From Shewanella sp. Choline-02u-19 (GTDB lineage Bacteria > Pseudomonadota > Gammaproteobacteria > Enterobacterales > Shewanellaceae), in NCBI RefSeq assembly GCF_002836205.1, contig NZ_PJBE01000013.1, positions 1,798,001 through 1,862,000 of the forward strand: a stretch of DNA of 64,000 bases. Reading direction: 5' to 3'. A program made the translations under genes and the position numbers. Under the pieces are notes generated by a model that had not been told where the DNA came from, made no database searches, and saw only the letters and a program-made list of their open reading frames with translations. Of the stretch, positions 36,721 through 44,981 are shown piece after piece (within the stretch, counting starts at the first letter, position 1; each line of letters starts with the position of its first letter).

Positions 36721-36884
36721 TACTTAGACGCCTTAATGATTTTTGTTAGCGGATAAAAAATATAAGTACCAAGAATTAACCATAAACATAGTAATCCCAC
36801 TGTATGTTTTGCTATTTCAACTGAACGTGTTGTAAATTTTTGCAGATAACTGGGGCTGTCGCATGAACGGATTTCGCCTTGCAT
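36720..36884 (-). CDS. 54-residue membrane peptide translationally coupled to putP
   Basis: Start ATG at 36884 with AGAGGT 8 bases upstream; the TAA stop shares its last A with the putP ATG. The peptide begins MQGEIRSCDSPSYLQKFTTR and carries one strong membrane helix at about residues 28-50 (GLLCLWLILGTYIFYPL), ending in basic residues (KIIKASK). The ribosome site, the stop/start overlap and the membrane helix argue for a real gene. Some sodium:solute symporters have small partner subunits (for example YhdT with PanF), but those are larger and I do not recognise this sequence. A role as PutP partner or as a translation-coupling leader is inference. Confidence 0.6.
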   Translation of the reverse strand: MQGEIRSCDSPSYLQKFTTRSVEIAKHTVGLLCLWLILGTYIFYPLTKIIKASK

Positions 36885-37250
36885 TTAATTCTACCTCTAA
36901 TGATTAGTGATCTAACCATTATGTTATAGACTTATTACACTAATATCAACCGGCCAAAGTTAAATCACTGTTTTACAAGACCTTAATGTTTAGGCGGTTT
37001 CTCAGAATGAAAATAAATCATTTTATTCAATGCCATCATTAAGTGAGGGATAGTTGTTAAAATGAAAAACACTTAGTATTCGACAAGAAATACTGCCAAT
37101 ACCAAGCGCAATAATTTCGCAGGTCACTCCGCGAAAATTTAAATCACGTTAATCAAAACAAAGGCTTGAAGTCAGGGTAAGATCACGAGGTTTTACCTTG
37201 ACTTAAGTTTGTGACCTTATACTTCTTTATGATAAGAAGTATAAGGTCAC
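36885..37250. other. Region upstream of the proline operon with stacked inverted repeats
   Basis: It contains the putative promoter zone of the proline operon (36890-36960) and three successive inverted repeats: AATTTCGC/GCGAAAATT (about 37111-37140), an imperfect one around GTCAGGGTAA/TTACCTTGAC (about 37171-37202) and a perfect 16-bp one (37211-37250). Confidence 0.5.
37211..37250. repeat. Perfect 16-bp inverted repeat abutting transposase remnant
   Basis: Arms GTGACCTTATACTTCT (37211-37226) and its exact inverse (37235-37250) with loop TTATGATA. The second arm ends at the ATG of the transposase remnant and contains its only ribosome-site-like AAGG. Confidence 0.85.
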
Positions 37251-37510
37251 ATGTCGCAAATACCGCTCTTCAAGTACTTTTCAAATATCGATGACCCTCG
37301 CCAGCAAGGCTAAAGTGGGACATATGCTCTTTGATATTCTATTTCTTGATCAGTGCAGTGATCGCAGGTAGCCAAGGTTGGGAGGACATTGAGGACTTCA
37401 CACACGAGCGATTGGATTGACTGCGTCAATTTGTCCCTTTTAAGAACGGTATTCCTAAACATGACACGATAGCGATCAGCAAGATCGATATGGTTAAGTT
37501 TCAATCATCC
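37251..37510 (+). pseudogene. Broken ISAs1-family transposase, N-terminal remnant
   Basis: Translation in shifting frames gives PLFKYFSNIDDPRQQG, then KVGHMLFDILFL, then ISAVIAGSQGWEDIEDFTHE, then LRQFVPFKNGIPKHDTIA, which is the well-known N-terminal order of ISAs1/H-repeat transposases. At least two frameshifts and in-frame stops (TAA at 37311, TGA after RLD) break it, and sequence similarity ends near 37500, so the catalytic C-terminal part is missing. It marks an old insertion between the proline operon and the membrane-protein gene. Confidence 0.85.
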
Positions 37511-37622
37511 TTCTCTCTATGGATGAAAGATTGTTATCTATACACCCTTAATAGGCTAGATTTATATAATGTGCTTTTTGTTTTCATCGCCATCAACGGC
37601 TTGCTTTATTTGGGGGGGATAT

Positions 37623-38048
37623 ATGCGCCAGATCAACGTCGATTGGTTCAGACTATTTCGCTACTCATTATTATTCATAGCCTTTAGCGCTGTTGTGACG
37701 ATAGTAATGCTGCTTTATTTTTCAACTAGTCTTGATGAAGCTTTGCGTAAAGGCTTAATGCTAACGCTAGAGGAGCTAGAGATAAGCTTCGAGTTGAGCT
37801 TAACCCTGTTTATTTACATTAGTTTTCCGCTATTGCTGTTTCGATTTATGTACTATTTTTCAAAAATGCTGTATCGAGGAAGACTGAAAGGCGTGTCAAT
37901 GATCAGCTATAAAACGTTGTTTAATCCTATGAATTTTTTACTCTTTCCAAGTTTACTCAACCCAGACGGTCTGTTATATCGCAGACGTTGCTTATTGGCG
38001 CTGCTACTCATGATATTAATCTATCTGATTATTATACTCATAACCTAA
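37623..38048 (+). CDS. Small multi-span membrane protein, unknown function
   Basis: 141 residues with about three hydrophobic segments (YSLLFIAFSAVVTIVMLLYF, LSLTLFIYISFPLLLFRFMYYF and a C-terminal LLALLLMILIYLIIILI). Aromatic and Phe/Leu content is high; no family is recognised. The ATG follows a run of G (GGGGGGGATAT), a strong ribosome site; an earlier in-frame ATG at 37569 lacks one. It is convergent with yoaA. Being just downstream of an IS remnant, it may be part of an acquired or rearranged patch. Confidence 0.55.
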   Translation: MRQINVDWFRLFRYSLLFIAFSAVVTIVMLLYFSTSLDEALRKGLMLTLEELEISFELSLTLFIYISFPLLLFRFMYYFSKMLYRGRLKGVSMISYKTLFNPMNFLLFPSLLNPDGLLYRRRCLLALLLMILIYLIIILIT

Positions 38049-38061
38049 GCTCTTCTTTCGG

Positions 38062-39987
38062 CTACTTAATCTGTTGTAGAAATTGTACCGCGTTGTCCAG
38101 CTCTCGCGTTCTAGCCATTGGCGGTAGCGAGTTTAGAAATGCTTGCCCATAAGGTCGATTAACAATGCGGTTATCACATAAAATAAGTACACCGCGATCT
38201 TTTTCATCGCGAATTAATCGGCCAACCCCCTGATTGAGAGAGATAACCGCTTGCGGCAGTGAGATCTCGGTAAAGGGGTCTTTACCTTCACGTGAAATAC
38301 TCTCACTACGGGCACGATAGAGATTATCTTCCGGTGACACAAAGGGTAATTTGTCGATGATCACGCAGCTAAGCAGCTTGCCTCTAACATCAACTCCCTC
38401 CCAAAATGCCCCCGTACCAAGTAATACTGCATTGCCCAATTGACGATACTTTTTTAATAGGCTTTGCTTGTTCGCTTGTCCTTGTACCAGCAATGGGTAA
38501 GACACCCGCCGTTGTAACTCGATAGCCACCAGCTTAAGCATTCGATGGCTGGTGAATAAGATAAAGGTGCGACCTTTTGCTGCTTCAATCGCTCTAATGC
38601 ATACATCGACAAATTGCGGTAGGATCGCATTATGGTTACTGACGCTGGCAAGATGCCGAGGGACGCAAAACAACGCATTGTTGGCGTAATCAAATGGGCT
38701 TTGTAGTAACAGCTCCTTGCACTTACCGATGCCTAGTTGCTTGGTAAACAGGCTTAAGTCTTGATTTATCTGTAAGGTTGCCGACGTAAAGATCCACGCG
38801 ATATTCTCATCAAACAGCTTTTTACACTCCTTGGCGACATCAATGGGCGCGATCCTAAGCATGAGATAACGATGACCATAATCAATACTGTACGCCGCTT
38901 GATTGTTCTCACACAGAAAAAATAGCTGTAACTTTGCCGTATTAGCATCAAGTTTTTCAAGCGCATCATCCAAATTATCACTGCGGCCAACGTGTCCTTG
39001 TAATAAGGCTTGCAGTGCATTTAGCTCTTTTAGCAGCGACCAAGACTGGACTGACAAGGCTTTATTGCTCAGCATTCGGCGCCAATCAGTGTCTCCAGTG
39101 GCAAAGAGTGCCTGATGCCATTCATTTAACAGCGTTAAACAACGTGCGCTTAATAGCTCGATCTGCTTTGCATCGCGTAATTCAGTACGATAAATATCGG
39201 CGAAACGTTCAAGCAGTTCAGCAATTTGCCGAGTTGAGCACTGCTGACCAAAATAGTTGACGGCGATATCGGGGAGTAAATGGGCTTCGTCAAAAATAAC
39301 CACATCAGAGTCTGGGAGTAACTCTGCAAAGCCAGTTTCTTTTATGATCCTATCAGCCAAGAACAGGTGATGATTCACCACAATGATCCGCGCATCCATC
39401 GCACGATTACGTGCTTTGCGGGTAAAACAGACATCATAATGGTCGCAACGCTGACCAATACAGGTCTCTTTTGCACTATTAATCAATGGCAATGCCGCTG
39501 AGTTTTCAGAAACCGACGTTAAGCCGCCAAGGTCGCCGTCAATGGTCCGTCCTGCCCATTGATTGATCCTCAGTAAATCATCAAGAATTTGAGTATCCAT
39601 CGAGCTTGCACCAGATAACTCTGTCTCCATAAGATGCTGACATAAATAGTTATTGCGGCCTTTAAGTAGCGCCACTTTAGGCGTGAGGCCTAGCATCAAC
39701 AGTAATGCCGGAAGATCTTTATAAAACAGCTGTTCTTGCAGATTTTTACTGCCCGTACTCACGATAATCTGCTTACTGCTCAGCAGCGCAGGAATGAGGT
39801 AGGCAAACGTTTTACCGACTCCAGTGCCCGCTTCAACGACTAAATTATCGCGACTGCTTATCGACTCACTGACCGCTTCAGCCATCTGTTGCTGCACTTC
39901 GCGGCGACTAAACCCTTTAATGGCTTTTGCCAGCGCGCCGTCAGCAGAAAAAGTCGTCGCGACTTGCTGTGTCAATTTAACGCTCAA
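38062..39987 (-). CDS. yoaA: DinG/XPD-family ATP-dependent helicase YoaA
   Basis: Superfamily 2 iron-sulfur 5'-3' DNA helicase implicated in replication-stress repair in E. coli. Walker A is EAGTGVGKTFAYL; the Fe-S cluster cysteines lie in the insertion C(115-120 region)...CIGQRCDHYDVCF; Walker B is DVVIFDEAHLL; motif VI is QGVGRLIRDEKDRG. The length of 641 residues matches YoaA rather than DinG (about 715). The start is TTG; the protein start aligns a few residues upstream of E. coli YoaA. It lies between a membrane protein and the his operon, probably transcribed alone. Confidence 0.88.
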   Translation of the reverse strand: MSVKLTQQVATTFSADGALAKAIKGFSRREVQQQMAEAVSESISSRDNLVVEAGTGVGKTFAYLIPALLSSKQIIVSTGSKNLQEQLFYKDLPALLLMLGLTPKVALLKGRNNYLCQHLMETELSGASSMDTQILDDLLRINQWAGRTIDGDLGGLTSVSENSAALPLINSAKETCIGQRCDHYDVCFTRKARNRAMDARIIVVNHHLFLADRIIKETGFAELLPDSDVVIFDEAHLLPDIAVNYFGQQCSTRQIAELLERFADIYRTELRDAKQIELLSARCLTLLNEWHQALFATGDTDWRRMLSNKALSVQSWSLLKELNALQALLQGHVGRSDNLDDALEKLDANTAKLQLFFLCENNQAAYSIDYGHRYLMLRIAPIDVAKECKKLFDENIAWIFTSATLQINQDLSLFTKQLGIGKCKELLLQSPFDYANNALFCVPRHLASVSNHNAILPQFVDVCIRAIEAAKGRTFILFTSHRMLKLVAIELQRRVSYPLLVQGQANKQSLLKKYRQLGNAVLLGTGAFWEGVDVRGKLLSCVIIDKLPFVSPEDNLYRARSESISREGKDPFTEISLPQAVISLNQGVGRLIRDEKDRGVLILCDNRIVNRPYGQAFLNSLPPMARTRELDNAVQFLQQIK

Positions 39988-40276
39988 AAGCCACCGTACT
40001 TAGTTGTCATAGAGTCCAACATTATTGCCATTAAAAATAAAAATCGGTGAAGTGTAACGTAAGCCGCTTTTTGGTTAAATACCCTAGCCGATATGCAACG
40101 CCTCAAAAAAGAATTATACCCGCCGAAATAGTTAGCTATAACTGTCTTGTCATCAAAACAGACAGCAGCGCATTTATCTGAGTGCTAAAAAAGTGACATT
40201 TAGATGAACATTACTCATATGCCAAAATAGTAGTTGCAATCAGTGATGAAACTGATTAATTTAAATGCATCGCAGA
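39988..40276. other. Divergent intergenic region yoaA/his
   Basis: No gene is accepted here. CTGT-N12-ACAG near 40145 has wrong spacing for a LexA box. A 31-codon ORF (40246-40341) overlaps the his promoter and has no ribosome site. Confidence 0.4.
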
Positions 40277-40305
40277 TTGAAGATCTTCTTCAGCTGGCAG
40301 ATATT
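40277..40305 (+). promoter_or_regulatory. Candidate sigma-70 promoter of the his operon
   Basis: TTGAAG, 17-base spacer, GATATT. It predicts a start near 40312, about 40 bases before hisL, as expected for a his leader transcript. Confidence 0.5.
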
Positions 40306-40350
40306 ACGGTCATCAGACCCAAACGTTTATTACATTATTGAGATAAGAAT

Positions 40351-40398
40351 ATGACACAGCTTACGAACGCTATCCATCATCACCACCATATGCGGTAG
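40351..40398 (+). CDS. hisL: his operon leader peptide
   Basis: A 15-codon peptide, MTQLTNAIHHHHHMR, with five consecutive His codons. Ribosome stalling at these codons when charged tRNA-His is scarce would favour the antiterminator and allow transcription of hisG onward. The pause stem begins at its stop codon, and the attenuator follows 60 bases later. This is the classic enteric arrangement. Confidence 0.95.
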   Translation: MTQLTNAIHHHHHMR

Positions 40399-40490
40399 CC
40401 TTCGGAAGCTCACTGCCGAAGGACTCATTCCTTCTGGCGGTTGATTCAAGAAAAATCAAAAACCCCTGGAAGGAATTCCAGGGGTTTTTT
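40399..40490 (+). promoter_or_regulatory. his attenuator: pause stem, antiterminator and terminator
   Basis: CCTTCGG (40399-40405) pairs with CCGAAGG (40416-40422) as the pause stem. GCCGAAGG can instead pair with CCTTCTGGC (40430-40438) as the antiterminator. The terminator is AACCCCTGGA/TCCAGGGGTT (40461-40486) followed by six T. Confidence 0.88.
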
Positions 40491-40549
40491 GGTTTCAGAT
40501 TAACAGATTGTTTTATAAAAATTTTTGAATCAACTTAAAGGAAGTCACC

Positions 40550-41449
40550 ATGTCAGAGTCAAATAGATTAAGAATAGCCATCCAAAAGTCAGGTCGTTTA
40601 TCGAAAGAGTCGCTGAAATTATTAAAAAGCTGTGGCGTTAAATTCAATATCAATGAACAGCGACTCATCGCCCACGCTGACAACATGCCAATCGATCTGC
40701 TACGAGTTCGAGATGATGATATTCCAGGCCTAGTGATGGACGGCGTGGTAGATTTAGGCTTTATTGGCGAAAATGTATTAGAAGAGGAGCAAATTGAGCG
40801 TCAAACCTTAGGAAAGCCAGCAGAATGTATCAAATTACGTCAGCTTGATTTTGGTGCTTGCCGTTTATCACTCGCTGTTCCTAACGAGTTTAGCTACCAA
40901 GATGCTAACTCACTGGAAGGCCTGCGCATTGCAACATCTTATCCCAACATACTTCGTCGCTTCATGCAGGAAAAAGGCATTACCTATAATGATTGTATGC
41001 TAAAGGGCTCGGTTGAAGTGGCGCCCCGAGCTGGATTGTCTGACGCAATATGTGACCTCGTATCAACGGGCGCAACATTGGAAGCCAATGGATTATACGA
41101 AACTGATGTCATCTATCAGTCAATGGCGTGTCTCATTCAGTCAACAAAAAGCCAGCCAGATGATAAGCAAGCGCTGATCAATAAAATACTGTCGCGTATT
41201 AATGGTGTCGTCCGTGCTAAAGAGAGCAAATATATCCTGCTACACGCACCGACCGAAACACTAGAACAAATTGTAGCGCTACTTCCTGGCGCAGAAAACC
41301 CAACCATATTGCCACTAAAAGATGATAGTAATCGCGTCGCCATTCACGCTGTCAGCACAGAAGATCTCTTCTGGGACACCATGGAAGAGCTAACACAGTT
41401 AGGTGCCAGCTCAATTCTTGTTATGCCTATCGAAAAAATGATGGGGTAA
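40550..41449 (+). CDS. hisG: ATP phosphoribosyltransferase (long form)
   Basis: Catalyses the first, histidine-inhibited step of histidine synthesis, joining ATP and PRPP. Core motifs are RLRIAIQKSGRLSKESLKLL, DLGFIGENVLEE and the PRPP loop region DLVSTGATLEANGL. The C-terminal ACT-like regulatory domain (about residues 225-299, ending SSILVMPIEKMMG) defines the long homohexameric form that does not need HisZ. AAGGAAG lies 5 bases before the ATG. It is the first structural gene after the attenuator; hisD follows 4 bases later. Confidence 0.97.
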   Translation: MSESNRLRIAIQKSGRLSKESLKLLKSCGVKFNINEQRLIAHADNMPIDLLRVRDDDIPGLVMDGVVDLGFIGENVLEEEQIERQTLGKPAECIKLRQLDFGACRLSLAVPNEFSYQDANSLEGLRIATSYPNILRRFMQEKGITYNDCMLKGSVEVAPRAGLSDAICDLVSTGATLEANGLYETDVIYQSMACLIQSTKSQPDDKQALINKILSRINGVVRAKESKYILLHAPTETLEQIVALLPGAENPTILPLKDDSNRVAIHAVSTEDLFWDTMEELTQLGASSILVMPIEKMMG

Positions 41450-41453
41450 GCTG

Positions 41454-42761
41454 ATGGACATCCTCAATTGGCAAACGCTAACGCCCAGCGCAAAACAAGC
41501 AGCACTATTAAGATCGCCTTTAATTGGTGATGCAAATCTAGAGCAAAGCGTTGCGACGATTATTGAAGCGGTCGTTAATGATGGCGATCAGGCATTGCGT
41601 CGTTTCAATAAGCAGTTTGATAACGTCAATATTGACCAACTTAAACTGTCAAAAGATGAAATAGCCAACGCCTGCGCTGCAGTGCCCGAACAACTTAAAC
41701 AGGCGATTGCGCAGGCCAAAGGTAATATCAAGGCTTTTCATCAAGCGCAGATCTCAACCAAGGTTGATATTGAAACTCAGCCAGGGGTGCGTTGTGAGCT
41801 GAGAACTGAGCCAATTGAGAAGGTCGGACTCTATATTCCAGGGGGCACAGCGCCGTTAATTTCAACGGTACTCATGCTAGCACTGCCCGCAAAAATCGCC
41901 GGCTGTGCCAAGCGAGTTTTGGTCAGCCCACCGCCGATCAACGACGCCATTATCTATGCTGCCAATGCTTGTGGTATTACCGAAATCTATCAAGTTGGCG
42001 GCGCTCAAGCGATAGCCGCACTGGCTTTTGGCACCGAGTCAGTGCCGCAGGTCGATAAGATTTTTGGCCCTGGTAACCGTTTTGTCACCGAAGCAAAGCG
42101 CGCAGTGAGCCAAGATAATCGCGCAACGGTCAGTATCGATATGCCCGCAGGCCCCTCTGAGGTATTGGTCATTGCCGATGCTGATGCTAATGCCGAATTC
42201 GTTGCTGCCGATCTGTTGTCGCAAGCAGAACACGGCCCTGACTCCCAAGTCATGCTCGTTACCGACTCAAGCATACTTGCAGACCAGGTTAATCAGGCAT
42301 TAACCCAGCAACTCGCGCTACTTTCTCGCTCAGAGGTGGCTAAAACGGCGCTCGGTTGCAGCCGCACATTGCTGGTTAACGATATGCGCGAGGCTGCAGC
42401 AGTATCTAATCTGTATGGGCCTGAACACCTGATTATTCAAACGGCATCACCAAGAGACGTACTTGCTAATATTCGTGCAGCGGGTTCTGTGTTTCTAGGG
42501 GCTTATACGCCAGAATCTGTGGGGGATTATGCCAGTGGTACTAATCACGTATTACCCACATACGGCTACAGCAAAACGGTTTCAAGCTTGTCTTTAGCGG
42601 ATTTTAGCCGCCGATTTACGGTACAAGAACTGACCCCTGCAGGCTTAGTCTCTTTAAGCGATACCGTGATGATATTGGCCGCAGCAGAGCAGCTCGATGC
42701 TCATAAAAATGCGGTTGCGCTGCGTATTGCCGCAATCAACAACCAAGCTCTGGAGGCGTGA
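41454..42761 (+). CDS. hisD: Histidinol dehydrogenase
   Basis: Zinc enzyme performing the last two steps, histidinol to histidine with two NAD. Conserved blocks are GLYIPGGTAPLISTVLMLALPA, GGAQAIAALAFGT, IDMPAGPSEVLVIAD and LSQAEHGPDSQ (zinc-ligand His), plus the C-terminal NHVLPTYG. The length of 435 residues is standard. It is spaced 4 bases from hisG, and its TGA overlaps the hisC ATG (TGATG). Confidence 0.97.
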   Translation: MDILNWQTLTPSAKQAALLRSPLIGDANLEQSVATIIEAVVNDGDQALRRFNKQFDNVNIDQLKLSKDEIANACAAVPEQLKQAIAQAKGNIKAFHQAQISTKVDIETQPGVRCELRTEPIEKVGLYIPGGTAPLISTVLMLALPAKIAGCAKRVLVSPPPINDAIIYAANACGITEIYQVGGAQAIAALAFGTESVPQVDKIFGPGNRFVTEAKRAVSQDNRATVSIDMPAGPSEVLVIADADANAEFVAADLLSQAEHGPDSQVMLVTDSSILADQVNQALTQQLALLSRSEVAKTALGCSRTLLVNDMREAAAVSNLYGPEHLIIQTASPRDVLANIRAAGSVFLGAYTPESVGDYASGTNHVLPTYGYSKTVSSLSLADFSRRFTVQELTPAGLVSLSDTVMILAAAEQLDAHKNAVALRIAAINNQALEA

Positions 42762-43828
42762 TGACAACTGCAAAAAACCTTGCCCAGCGCCTAGCCAGAC
42801 CAGAACTGTTAGATCTACAAATCTATCAATCTGCGCGGCGTATCGGTGGTCAAGGAGATATCTGGATCAACGCCAATGAATCACCGTTTAATAACAGCAG
42901 TTTAGAAGGCGTAAACCGCTATCCAGAGTGCCAACCCTCTGCATTGATAGACGCTTATAGCCGCTATAGTGGTGTTGCTAATAATTGCATATTAACGGGA
43001 CGCGGCGCAGATGAAGCGATTGAAATCCTCATTCGTACTTTTTGTACTCCAGCACAAGATGCGATTGCAACTTTCGGCCCTACTTATGGCATGTATGCCA
43101 TCAGTGCAAAGACCGCCAATGTCGCCGTAACCGCGCTGCAATTGACTGATGATTTCCAGCTGCCAAGTGACTATGCCTCTCAACTCGACGACTGTGCCTA
43201 TAACGCAAACACCAAAATTGTGTTTATCTGCAACCCGAATAATCCAACCGGCAGCGTTATCGCTAAAGCCGAACTTATCAAGGTGATTGACAGTAACCCT
43301 GAGCGGATCATTGTCGTCGATGAAGCGTATATTGAGTTTAGCCCCGAGTATTCGGTAGCTGATCTTGTTGAAAGTAGAGCCAACCTAGTGGTACTGCGTA
43401 CCTTGTCAAAAGCATTTGCGTTAGCGGGCGCCCGTTGTGGATTTTTACTGGCAAATCCTGACATTATTGATATGTGCATGCGAGTGATCGCCCCCTACCC
43501 GGTGCCGCTCCCCGTGAGTGATTTAGCGGTAAAAGCACTCAGCCCGCAAGGGTTACTGACGATGCAAAGCCAAGTTGATGACATGAGCCAGCAAGGCTTG
43601 CGGTTAGCACACGCTTTACAAGCCTATGGTGCGACGGTAGTGAATGCACATGGCAACTACGTATTGGCCCAATTTAGCGATAAAACGACCGTGCAACAAA
43701 AATTGACTCAAGCTGGCGTCATCGCCAGAATTTACAGCGATAGCCGTTTAGCAGACTCGATTCGCTTTAGTTTCTCAAACCGGTCGCAAACAGATTATTT
43801 AATTAGCCTGTTTTCAGCGTCGAATTAA
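42761..43828 (+). CDS. hisC: Histidinol-phosphate aminotransferase
   Basis: PLP-dependent class II aminotransferase converting imidazole acetol-phosphate and glutamate to histidinol phosphate. Motifs are NANESPF, GRGADEAIEILIRTFC, CNPNNPTG, VDEAYIEF and the PLP lysine in LRTLSKAFALAGARCGF. The chosen ATG overlaps the hisD stop and has GGAGG 6 bases upstream; a GTG one codon earlier is possible. 355 residues, normal for the family. Confidence 0.96.
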   Translation: MTTAKNLAQRLARPELLDLQIYQSARRIGGQGDIWINANESPFNNSSLEGVNRYPECQPSALIDAYSRYSGVANNCILTGRGADEAIEILIRTFCTPAQDAIATFGPTYGMYAISAKTANVAVTALQLTDDFQLPSDYASQLDDCAYNANTKIVFICNPNNPTGSVIAKAELIKVIDSNPERIIVVDEAYIEFSPEYSVADLVESRANLVVLRTLSKAFALAGARCGFLLANPDIIDMCMRVIAPYPVPLPVSDLAVKALSPQGLLTMQSQVDDMSQQGLRLAHALQAYGATVVNAHGNYVLAQFSDKTTVQQKLTQAGVIARIYSDSRLADSIRFSFSNRSQTDYLISLFSASN

Positions 43829-43901
43829 CAAGAATAACAATGATAATGGTTCGACCCTAGGTTAAGCCATTCAATCTAAAAATCTGAAAGGTATCACCGC
43901 T

Positions 43902-44981
43902 ATGAAACAGAAAATACTCTTTATCGACCGTGACGGCACTATTATCGAAGAGCCAATCACAGACAAGCAAGTCGATAGCTTGGCAAAGTTAGTTTTTGAG
44001 CCCAATGTCATTCCTGCATTATTGAAGCTACAAAAAGCAGGCTATCGTCTTGTCATGGTCAGCAACCAAGATGGCCTAGGCACTCCGTCTTTCCCTAAAG
44101 ATGATTTTGATGCGCCGCAAGACATGATGATGCAAATTTTGAGCAGCCAAGGCGTGAAGTTTGACGACGTGCTTATTTGCCCACATTTCAATGATGAAAA
44201 CTGCAGCTGCCGCAAACCTAAGCTTGGCCTTGTTAAAACGTACCTGACAACAGGCCGTATCGATTTTACCCAGTCAGCCGTTATTGGTGATCGTGAGACA
44301 GATATGGGCCTCGCAGATGCAATGGGTATCCAAGGATTACAGTACCACCCACAAAATCTTACCTGGGATGATATTGCCGATAAGCTACTGAGTAAAAACC
44401 GTATTGCGACGGTCGTACGCACCACCAAAGAGACTGATATCAAGGTGACTATCGATTTGGACTCTGGCGTAAAAGGCAGTATCGATACTGGCATCGGCTT
44501 TTTCGACCATATGCTGGAGCAAATTTCGACTCACGGTAACTTTAAGATGGACGTTAACGTTGATGGCGATCTGGAGATTGATGATCACCATAGCGTTGAA
44601 GACACTGCGTTGGCGATTGGTGATGCATTGCGTCAAGCATTAGGCGACAAACGCGGTATTGCACGATTTGGCAATGCATTTGAACAGTCTATCCCAATGG
44701 ATGAAGCCAGTGCCGAGTGTCTACTCGATCTATCGGGTCGTCCCTTTATCAAGTTTTCAGCCGAATTTGAGCGTGAAATGGTCGGTACAATGGCAACAGA
44801 GATGGTACCGCACTTCTTCCGCTCCTTTGCTGATGGCCTACGTTGCACTTTGCACTTAACCACCGTCGGCGATAACGACCACCACAAAGTGGAGAGTCTG
44901 TTTAAGGTGCTTGGTCGCACTTTACGCCAAGCTGTTGCGATTGAAGGTGATGCGCTGCCATCGAGTAAAGGTGTGCTATGA
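43902..44981 (+). CDS. hisB: Bifunctional histidinol-phosphatase/imidazoleglycerol-phosphate dehydratase
   Basis: The N-terminal HAD phosphatase (about residues 1-165) shows FIDRDGTI, VMVSNQDGLG and the zinc-binding CPHFNDENCSCRKPK. The C-terminal dehydratase (about 170-359) shows GSIDTGIGFFDHMLEQ, DDHHSVEDTALAIGDAL and DNDHHKVESLFK, the metal-binding His clusters. The fused form is typical of gammaproteobacteria. There is a 73-base gap after hisC, the largest inside the operon. The stop overlaps the hisH start by 4 bases. Confidence 0.97.
   Translation: MKQKILFIDRDGTIIEEPITDKQVDSLAKLVFEPNVIPALLKLQKAGYRLVMVSNQDGLGTPSFPKDDFDAPQDMMMQILSSQGVKFDDVLICPHFNDENCSCRKPKLGLVKTYLTTGRIDFTQSAVIGDRETDMGLADAMGIQGLQYHPQNLTWDDIADKLLSKNRIATVVRTTKETDIKVTIDLDSGVKGSIDTGIGFFDHMLEQISTHGNFKMDVNVDGDLEIDDHHSVEDTALAIGDALRQALGDKRGIARFGNAFEQSIPMDEASAECLLDLSGRPFIKFSAEFEREMVGTMATEMVPHFFRSFADGLRCTLHLTTVGDNDHHKVESLFKVLGRTLRQAVAIEGDALPSSKGVL

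Noticed and set aside
40143..40166. LexA-like CTGT...ACAG near yoaA and the his operon
   Set aside because: The spacer is 12 bases instead of 8, so it does not fit an SOS box.
40246..40341. 31-codon ORF (MKLINLNASQ...) upstream of hisL
   Set aside because: No ribosome site, and it overlaps the predicted his promoter; open by chance is the simpler reading.
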